A stretch of DNA of 10,454 nt from Candidatus Hodarchaeota archaeon (GTDB taxonomy: Archaea; Asgardarchaeota; Heimdallarchaeia; Hodarchaeales; Hodarchaeaceae). The notes under the pieces were generated by a model, which was not told the origin of the DNA, searched no databases, and was given only the letters and a program-made list of their open reading frames with translations. Shown piece after piece: positions 6,266 through 10,454 of this stretch (position 1 is its first letter; the number at the start of each line of letters is the position of its first letter). Made by a program: the position numbers and the translations under genes. The stretch is from assembly GCA_016840305.1 (NCBI GenBank), contig JAEOSP010000275.1, forward strand, positions 1-10,454, written 5' to 3'.

Positions 6266-7456
6266 ATGAATCAAAATAATTCTTCTTCAAAAGATACGTT
6301 TAATCTAGATTTTGAGTTAACTAAGGATCAACAATACTCAACTGGAAAAATTCTTAGTTCTATGAATAGTAAAGCTGAAAAATCAGCTCATGATATTTTT
6401 ATTCAGCACTTAGATAAAAATTTAGGTGACCCTGCTCTTTTCCCAGGAACTAAAAATACAGAAAAGAATGTAATCGATATTCTAGGCCGATTAGTAGATT
6501 TACCTCAAACAGGAACGGGGTTGATATTAACTGGAGGGTCAGAAGCTAATATTACTGCTATATGGGCAATCAGAAATTATAAAAGAAAAAAAAATCGATT
6601 GAATAATGATTCTCCTCTGGAAATTATTGCTCCATCCTCTGCTCATGTATCTATTAATAAAGCAGCGGATTTACTAGGATTAAAGCTCGTTTCAATTCCA
6701 GTTAATTCAAAATATCAACTAGATATACAAAAAGTGAAAAAAGCTATCAACCCCAAAACTATCGCCATTATAGGAGTAGCTGGAACAACAGCTCTAGGTA
6801 CGGTTGATCCATTGTTAGACTTGGATACAGTATGTTTAGAAAATTCACTTGATCTTCATATCGATGCTGCTTTTGGAGGACTTGTTATTCCATTTTTGGA
6901 TAATAGAGATCAATTCAACTTATCCTTCCAGCTTGAATCTTTGAAATCAATGACAATAGACATCCATAAAATGGGGAGAATGCCCATTCCTGGAGGAGGG
7001 CTTCTTTGGCGTGATAAATCTTATCCGAGTGCAATTGAGTTTACTCTTCCGTACTTAAAAGGACAACCTAAACAGCACACATTATCTGGAACACGACTGG
7101 GAGCTTCAGCCATTGCTTTTTCTTTTAGATGGCAAAAAATTGGCTTTAGAGGATTTAAGGAAGAAATTTCTCAATGTATGAACAATACATTGTTCCTAAC
7201 CAATGAGTTACGTAAGAGAGATTTTCAAATCCCTGTTAAACCAGTAATAAATATTCTAGGAGTTAAAATTCCCACTACTTCAAATTTAACTCAACATGAA
7301 TTTCACAGAAAACTTTGGAAACAAGGTTGGACTACAACTGTGGTAAACGGCCTTTTGAGATTTGTAATTATGCCCCCTACAACAAAGGGTCATTTGATTA
7401 ATCTTTTAAAAACCATTGATAAAATTATAACTCCAGAGAATAATACTGAAGAATAA
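6266..7456 (+). CDS. mfnA: MfnA-like PLP-dependent decarboxylase (aspartate or tyrosine decarboxylase)
   Basis: This is a group II PLP-dependent decarboxylase of the archaeal MfnA type. MfnA makes tyramine for methanofuran in methanogens and beta-alanine for coenzyme A from aspartate in other archaea. Motifs from the ATG at 6266 (396 residues) are: LGDPALFPGT (53-62, substrate side); LTGGSEAN (88-95, phosphate site); SAHVSINKAADLLGL (125-139, with His127 stacking on PLP); HIDAAFGG (198-205, Asp200 to the pyridine nitrogen); DIHKMG (232-237, with Lys235 forming the Schiff base); LSGTRLGA (273-280). All catalytic residues are present and the length fits. With no methanogenesis genes in view, aspartate decarboxylation for CoA is the better guess. 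The frame extends to a TTG at 6251, but neither start has a clear Shine-Dalgarno sequence. A short overlapping frame (6232-6279) covers the start. Confidence 0.88.
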   Translation: MNQNNSSSKDTFNLDFELTKDQQYSTGKILSSMNSKAEKSAHDIFIQHLDKNLGDPALFPGTKNTEKNVIDILGRLVDLPQTGTGLILTGGSEANITAIWAIRNYKRKKNRLNNDSPLEIIAPSSAHVSINKAADLLGLKLVSIPVNSKYQLDIQKVKKAINPKTIAIIGVAGTTALGTVDPLLDLDTVCLENSLDLHIDAAFGGLVIPFLDNRDQFNLSFQLESLKSMTIDIHKMGRMPIPGGGLLWRDKSYPSAIEFTLPYLKGQPKQHTLSGTRLGASAIAFSFRWQKIGFRGFKEEISQCMNNTLFLTNELRKRDFQIPVKPVINILGVKIPTTSNLTQHEFHRKLWKQGWTTTVVNGLLRFVIMPPTTKGHLINLLKTIDKIITPENNTEE

Positions 7457-7479
7457 TTGCTTCTGTGAAAGTAAAGAAG

Positions 7480-7499
7480 AAAAACACATTTTTATAAAT
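7480..7499 (+). promoter_or_regulatory. BRE/TATA promoter for the coiled-coil gene pair
   Basis: TTTATAAAT (7491-7499) is close to the archaeal TATA consensus, with the purine-rich AAAAACACA just upstream in the BRE position. The predicted start of transcription is near 7520, leaving about 15 bases of leader before the ATG at 7535. It is separated from the decarboxylase stop by about 35 bases, so the pair probably has its own promoter. Confidence 0.5.
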
Positions 7500-7534
7500 C
7501 AGTATGTCATTCTATCTCATAACGTGAGTATCGC

Positions 7535-8086
7535 ATGTTAAGAAAAGAAACCCTTGAACAGCTTTCAGTGGCGGAGCTTGAAAAGATTTACCAAGAGAAA
7601 AAAGCCGATTATGATGAACGGGTCCGTAAGAATAAAAGAATTCAAGGCATTTTGACTCGTAAACGCGATACATTGAAAACACAAGTTAATTCTGTTCAGA
7701 ATGAGACCGATCTCCTTCAAGCGAAACATCCTGATATCACCGTTATCGAAGATGGGATAAATAAGGGTCCTGACGAACTTAAAGCGACTATTCAAAAACA
7801 TCACACGACTATTTTGAATCTTCAGTCTAAACAAATTCAGCAAAAAAAACAGTTGAAAGAAATAAAATTAGAAATTATGAGAAAGCAAACAGATGAAAAA
7901 CTTATCCAGAAAGAAATAGATCAATTGATAGCGGAAAATGAAAAATTGGCAAATGAAGGTGAGGATTCATCCGAAAAAATGGAATTAGCTGTAATTACGT
8001 CAGAATACCAGTCCACTCAGGATAATCTCGATGCACTAACGGTAGAAATTGAACATCTCCATCGAAAATTACATCAACGAGGGTGA
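7535..8086 (+). CDS. Coiled-coil protein A of a coupled pair, function unknown
   Basis: This 183-residue, almost wholly helical protein is rich in Lys, Glu and Gln with heptad-like spacing. It has no membrane segment, signal peptide or catalytic motif that I can see. Three helical blocks are visible: about 5-64, 81-138 and 147-181. They are separated by breaks at KHPDITVIEDGINKGPD (64-80) and GEGEDSS-like acidic residues (141-146). The 64-80 break could let the chain fold back into an antiparallel hairpin. The ATG at 7535 has at best a weak GTGAG upstream and a short leader. The stop overlaps a possible GTG start of the next gene and lies within its ribosome-binding sequence (GAGGGTGA), so the two proteins are probably made in fixed ratio and bind each other. 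Similarity to SMC-like or ESCRT-like proteins would be generic to coiled coils and is not claimed. Confidence 0.75.
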   Translation: MLRKETLEQLSVAELEKIYQEKKADYDERVRKNKRIQGILTRKRDTLKTQVNSVQNETDLLQAKHPDITVIEDGINKGPDELKATIQKHHTTILNLQSKQIQQKKQLKEIKLEIMRKQTDEKLIQKEIDQLIAENEKLANEGEDSSEKMELAVITSEYQSTQDNLDALTVEIEHLHRKLHQRG

Positions 8087-8088
8087 AT

Positions 8089-9057
8089 ATGATGTCCATC
8101 GAGAATATTCAGTTCCTTCTAACAAAATTAGATCAAGAACATACATCTCACCTTCAGAAAAAGTCTGAGTTATCGAAAGAGATCAAAGAATTAACTCAGA
8201 AAGAAATAGGACTTAAAAAAGCTCTTACAGACACGCAAGCAGCTATATCAGGTATGGGTAAGAGATCTTCTAGCTCCACAGATCTAGAAAATATCTCTCA
8301 ATTAGTGACAACCGTTAAGGATTTAGAAAAGGAAATTAAACAGAACCAATATCATTCAACAGCCGTGGAAACTGAGCTAACACATGAGAGAATTCAATTA
8401 GAAATGATTAAAAATAAAATTGAAGTATTAAATAGCGAGAAAGAAGAATTAGAAGTTATTAATAAGCAAAAGAAACAAGAACAGCTAAAGCAGAAGAGCA
8501 AAAGTCGCAAGGTTCAAGATAAACGAGAAAGATTAGTAAAGCTCAGAAAGCAAATTGATAAACAAGAAAAAGTTAAACAAAATCTATCGAACTTTATTTT
8601 CGTTACGAATCTAATTGAACAGGTAATTAAGAATAATTTAACGATCGATCCTGATGAAAAAGTTGATTTAGAGGATGTAACTCCAGAAATTGCTGAAATG
8701 ATTATTGAAGCAAAAGATGCATTCCAAGAAGCTCAAGATAACTACTCCTCAAATAATCTCACTCCATTCCTTCAGGATGCAAATCGTGCTTTTCAACTGG
8801 CAGTTAAAGCTTTCATCTTATTATCAGAGGGTATTATTGATGATTTAGCTGAAAAACCTTTCTCTGATCAAGTATTTGTAATCGTAAATAAAGGATTAAC
8901 TCTTAACACAAGGCACCTTAACGCTGTAGATTCAATGCTTCAAAAAATTCAGAAAGGAATTGAGATTGCCCCATTAGCAAGTTTTGCTAATGAAATAAAA
9001 GGATTTTTCATTGAAAATTTGTCACTTCTTAGAATCTACTTACCTGATACGGATTAA
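8089..9057 (+). CDS. Coiled-coil protein B with a C-terminal helical domain, function unknown
   Basis: From the ATG at 8089 this is 322 residues. An N-terminal coiled coil runs over about 13-168, broken near 53-66 by a Gly/Ser-rich turn (SGMGKRSSSS) that could act as a hinge. A very basic segment (about 128-165) precedes a C-terminal domain (about 169-318) of mixed, globular-looking helices. That domain, with phrases such as AKDAFQEAQDNYSSNN and RAFQLAVKAFILLSEG, recalls the helix pattern of HEPN or TPR-like bundles, but I cannot confirm either and see no RxxxxH catalytic motif. Starts at GTG 8083, ATG 8089 and ATG 8092 are all possible; GAGGGTGA (8079-8086) overlaps the previous stop and favours one of the ATGs. 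The domain layout suggests a scaffold whose coil pairs with protein A and whose tail binds another partner. Confidence 0.75.
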   Translation: MMSIENIQFLLTKLDQEHTSHLQKKSELSKEIKELTQKEIGLKKALTDTQAAISGMGKRSSSSTDLENISQLVTTVKDLEKEIKQNQYHSTAVETELTHERIQLEMIKNKIEVLNSEKEELEVINKQKKQEQLKQKSKSRKVQDKRERLVKLRKQIDKQEKVKQNLSNFIFVTNLIEQVIKNNLTIDPDEKVDLEDVTPEIAEMIIEAKDAFQEAQDNYSSNNLTPFLQDANRAFQLAVKAFILLSEGIIDDLAEKPFSDQVFVIVNKGLTLNTRHLNAVDSMLQKIQKGIEIAPLASFANEIKGFFIENLSLLRIYLPDTD

Positions 9058-9125
9058 GCTAAAGAAATTAACGAAACCACAAATATCCGAAATTTAAAAC
9101 TGGTGTTTACGTATTCTTTGAACTG

Positions 9126-9132
9126 TTTTTTT
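9126..9132 (+). terminator. T-run terminator after the coiled-coil pair
   Basis: Seven T lie about 69 bases past the stop of coiled-coil protein B and before the regulatory elements of the kinase gene, without a stable stem. It is a likely archaeal terminator. Confidence 0.4.
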
Positions 9133-9174
9133 GATAGCTCCGACATAAATAATGTAATAGAGAGTGAGTGGGTA

Positions 9175-9222
9175 AGGTACTACCTCTTGGTAGTACCTGA
9201 CATAGTACCTAATATAGTACTA
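9175..9222. promoter_or_regulatory. Palindrome plus 12-nt-period TAGTAC array upstream of the kinase gene
   Basis: AGGTACTACC (9175-9184) and GGTAGTACCT (9189-9198) form a perfect 10-bp inverted repeat around TCTT. The right arm is also the first of three direct copies: TAGTACCT at 9191-9198, TAGTACCT at 9203-9210 and TAGTACTA at 9215-9222, exactly 12 bases apart. The left arm holds a fourth copy in inverted orientation. The array ends about 10 bases before an AT-rich stretch (TATTTTTTAT, 9232-9241) that could be the TATA box, so the sites sit where archaeal activators or upstream repressors bind. No T-run follows the palindrome, which argues against a terminator. Confidence 0.6.
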
Positions 9223-9268
9223 AATTTTGAATATTTTTTATCATTATACAAAAAAAGGTAATATAGAG

Positions 9269-9283
9269 TGATCCGAAGGATCA
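9269..9283 (+). promoter_or_regulatory. Small hairpin in the kinase leader beside the ribosome-binding site
   Basis: TGATCC (9269-9274), loop GAA and GGATCA (9278-9283) form a perfect six-base-pair stem. It ends three bases before AGAGGAGAT (9286-9294), the Shine-Dalgarno region of the kinase, so it could affect ribosome access or transcript stability. Confidence 0.4.
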
Positions 9284-9285
9284 AT

Positions 9286-9294
9286 AGAGGAGAT
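9286..9294 (+). promoter_or_regulatory. Shine-Dalgarno (AGAGGAGAT) that supports the kinase TTG start
   Basis: The GAGGAG core (9287-9292) lies seven bases before the TTG at 9300. This good match and spacing explain how a TTG codon can serve as start here; the protein then begins four residues before the kinase's first beta strand. Confidence 0.65.
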
Positions 9295-9299
9295 AAATT

Positions 9300-10019
9300 T
9301 TGTTAAATCATCCATTTATCTGGATTGATGGCATTATTGGGGTTGGGAAAACAACGGCGGTAGAACAAATAGGAAAACGCCTTAATTTAACAATATTACC
9401 TGAACCAGTTAACGAAGAACTACTGAAAATCTACTATGAAGACCAAAAACGATGGGGATTTCTATTTCAAATTGATATGTTGAATAAACGGTTTGCTATA
9501 CAACAGAAGGCATCACTGAGTATCAATGATAATAGAGGCGCAATTATTGATAGGGGATTACCTGGGGATAGAGTATTTGCTAAAATGTTAGCAAATGCGA
9601 AAAAAATACATCCTATTGAATGGGAGATTTACGAACAATCTTATCATATGTTTACACAACTTTTGTCTCCTCCTGACCTCTTTATTTATCTTGAAGTGAC
9701 TCCTGAAGTAGCTTACAAAAGAATAAAGAATAGAGCCCGAGATGCTGAAACAGATGATCTCTTACCAATCGAATATTTAAAAAATCTCTATAGAGAATAT
9801 CGGATTATGTTAGAAGACTTCTATCAAGAGAGACATCCTTGGAGCAGCACGATTGGAATATGGGAAATTGATTGGAACAAAGACTGGCAGTCAATCGATC
9901 CAATTATAGAACGAATTCAGACTTATTTTGAAACACGAGAGATAATTTATAGGACCAAGGATCATAAATATCCAAAAAAGCCTCTAGTTGTTAACAATCT
10001 TCACAGAATATCATTGTGA
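9300..10019 (+). CDS. Deoxynucleoside kinase (dNK / dCK-dGK-TK2 family)
   Basis: This 239-residue salvage enzyme phosphorylates a deoxynucleoside with ATP in the cytosol, feeding dNTP synthesis. The P-loop is GIIGVGKTT (11-19). LPEPVNEELL (33-42) carries Glu35 of the conserved EP substrate motif. RWGFLFQIDMLNKR (51-64) matches the family's aromatic and Gln base-recognition helix (Gln57). IIDRGLPGDRVFAKML (82-97) is the DRS/ERS-type motif with Asp84-Arg85. YLEVTPEVAYKRIKNRARDA (130-149) is the strand and Arg-rich LID that closes over ATP. The length matches bacterial deoxyadenosine/deoxyguanosine kinases and insect dNK. The preferred base cannot be told. The TTG start is supported by the GAGGAG sequence. 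The gene has its own upstream repeat array and a T-rich end, so it is probably monocistronic. This family is patchy in archaea, which suggests transfer from bacteria. Confidence 0.9.
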   Translation: MLNHPFIWIDGIIGVGKTTAVEQIGKRLNLTILPEPVNEELLKIYYEDQKRWGFLFQIDMLNKRFAIQQKASLSINDNRGAIIDRGLPGDRVFAKMLANAKKIHPIEWEIYEQSYHMFTQLLSPPDLFIYLEVTPEVAYKRIKNRARDAETDDLLPIEYLKNLYREYRIMLEDFYQERHPWSSTIGIWEIDWNKDWQSIDPIIERIQTYFETREIIYRTKDHKYPKKPLVVNNLHRISL

Positions 10020-10061
10020 CGTGTAGAATTTATAGAAAAAAAGAGGAAAGTTGTATAGAGG

Positions 10062-10098
10062 TTTTTTAGCAAGTTCAGGTAATTTTTAGTTCGTTTTT
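10062..10098 (+). terminator. T-rich terminator region after the kinase
   Basis: Three T-runs (10062-10067, 10083-10087 and 10094-10098) occur within 80 bases of the kinase stop and have no GC stem. This is the usual appearance of an archaeal terminator. Nothing else is evident in 10020-10134. Confidence 0.4.
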
Positions 10099-10134
10099 GA
10101 GATGGTTGTATCTTGAGGATCCTTTAACTAAGGT

Positions 10135-10248
10135 ATGAGAAAACAATTACAATTCACGTTTATTGTGTTAAATTTGGGTTTAATGCTCATTTTCATCATT
10201 TTCGATTATTTCCTAGATAATTTCTATACTAGTATTGGAGCTCCTTAA
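10135..10248 (+). CDS. Possible 37-residue single-span membrane peptide
   Basis: An ATG at 10135 opens a 37-codon frame ending at TAA (10246-10248). The product has a short basic start (MRKQ), a strongly hydrophobic helix of about 20 residues (FTFIVLNLGLMLIFIIF), and a short polar tail (DYFLDNFYTSIGAP). This is the composition of a small single-span membrane protein with the N-terminus inside. It sits between the kinase terminator and the promoter of the next gene. GAGG at 10115-10118 is 16 bases from the ATG, too far for a good ribosome-binding site, so translation would have to be leaderless or weak. AT-rich DNA produces such frames by chance. I do not recognise it. Confidence 0.35.
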   Translation: MRKQLQFTFIVLNLGLMLIFIIFDYFLDNFYTSIGAP

Positions 10249-10256
10249 CCATAAAG

Positions 10257-10264
10257 TATTTATA
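10257..10264 (+). promoter_or_regulatory. TATA box for the last gene
   Basis: TATTTATA, preceded by ATAAAG in the BRE position, predicts a transcription start near 10287. That leaves a leader of about 50 bases before the ATG at 10339. Confidence 0.5.
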
Positions 10265-10286
10265 CTAATATCAATTTGATATTAGT
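10264..10286. promoter_or_regulatory. Perfect 11-bp-arm palindrome over the promoter (likely operator)
   Basis: ACTAATATCAA (10264-10274), a single central T, and TTGATATTAGT (10276-10286) form a perfect inverted repeat. It starts at the last base of the TATA box and ends at the predicted transcription start, the position where a dimeric winged-helix repressor would block polymerase in archaea. The symmetry and length are typical of MarR-, ArsR- or Lrp-type operators. Confidence 0.6.
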
Positions 10287-10338
10287 TAGACAACTAAGCC
10301 ACAAAATACGATGGACAGTTCCTCGGAGTTTGCTGAAA

Positions 10339-10454
10339 ATGTCAGAAACTGAAGAAATAGCCTCATGGGTCGCCAAGGAGATCAATCAATTATCCAATAG
10401 CACGCTCCGACTTGCTTTACTCTCACTAATACGAAAATATCAGCATGAAGGAAT
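10339..10454 (+). CDS. 5' end of an unrecognised helical protein (cut by window edge)
   Basis: The ATG at 10339 opens a frame that runs to the window end, giving 38 complete codons. GGAG (10325-10328) lies ten bases upstream, an acceptable though slightly long spacing. The visible part is an amphipathic helix (SETEEIASWVAKEINQL) followed by a second helix (STLRLALLSLIRKYQHEG), with no signal peptide. Two short helices at the N-terminus would fit a winged-helix regulator, and the palindrome over its promoter would then suggest autoregulation, but the fragment is too short to assign a family. Confidence 0.55.
   Translation, partial: MSETEEIASWVAKEINQLSNSTLRLALLSLIRKYQHEG

Noticed and set aside
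7565..7843. Open frame of 92 codons on the minus strand with a hydrophobic product
   Set aside because: It is antisense to coiled-coil protein A. Lys/Glu-rich codons read backwards give Phe/Leu-rich frames, so the hydrophobicity is an artefact.
9175..9198. Palindrome considered as a rho-independent terminator of the coiled-coil operon
   Set aside because: No T-run follows the stem, a separate T-run lies upstream at 9126-9132, and the right arm belongs to a regular direct-repeat array. A regulatory role fits better.
9175..9222. TAGTAC repeats considered as a CRISPR remnant
   Set aside because: The units are 8 bases with 4-base gaps, far too short for repeats and spacers, and there are no cas genes.
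10311..10352. Short frame from the ATG at 10311
   Set aside because: It stops after 13 codons, has no ribosome-binding site, and overlaps the better-supported start at 10339 in another frame.

Overview
The window (roughly one-third G+C by eye) looks archaeal. The evidence is an MfnA-type pyridoxal-dependent decarboxylase, TATA-box-like elements (for example 7491-7499 and 10257-10264) at archaeal distances from starts, T-run terminators without GC stems, and Shine-Dalgarno sequences in front of TTG starts. The mix of a eukaryote-like deoxynucleoside kinase, a chemoreceptor and lysine/glutamate-rich coiled-coil proteins would suit a Heimdall-type Asgard archaeon, but that lineage call is inference only. 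No rRNA, tRNA, CRISPR array, insertion sequence or phage gene was seen.

Layout. The left edge (1-244) is the 3' end of an unrecognised gene, followed by a DinB-fold metal-binding protein (356-826). Convergent to it, on the minus strand and read from right to left, are a methyl-accepting chemotaxis protein (5233-4187), an MtaD-type amidohydrolase (4043-2739), a DAO-family FAD oxidoreductase (2685-1465) and a UbiE-like methyltransferase (about 1433-852). The last three are tightly packed and likely cotranscribed. The methyltransferase is full length only if translation begins at a non-canonical codon, because the first ATG lies after SAM motif I.

The right half is on the plus strand: an unrecognised two-span membrane protein (5507-6040), an MfnA-like aspartate/tyrosine decarboxylase (6266-7456), two coupled coiled-coil proteins (7535-8086 and 8089-9057), a deoxynucleoside kinase (9300-10019), a possible 37-residue membrane peptide (10135-10248) and the 5' end of another gene (10339 to the edge).

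How the genes may work together. MtaD-type enzymes deaminate S-adenosylhomocysteine, methylthioadenosine or 5'-deoxyadenosine, so a neighbouring SAM methyltransferase could supply a substrate; the oxidase may act on a methylated or amino compound. The coiled-coil pair probably forms one complex.

The most striking non-coding signals are a 10-bp-arm palindrome followed by a 12-nt-period array of TAGTAC elements upstream of the kinase, a small hairpin next to the kinase ribosome-binding site, and a perfect 11-bp-arm palindrome over the promoter of the last gene. No defence system or clearly new multi-gene system is demonstrable from the sequence alone; the coiled-coil pair is the best candidate for an undescribed function.
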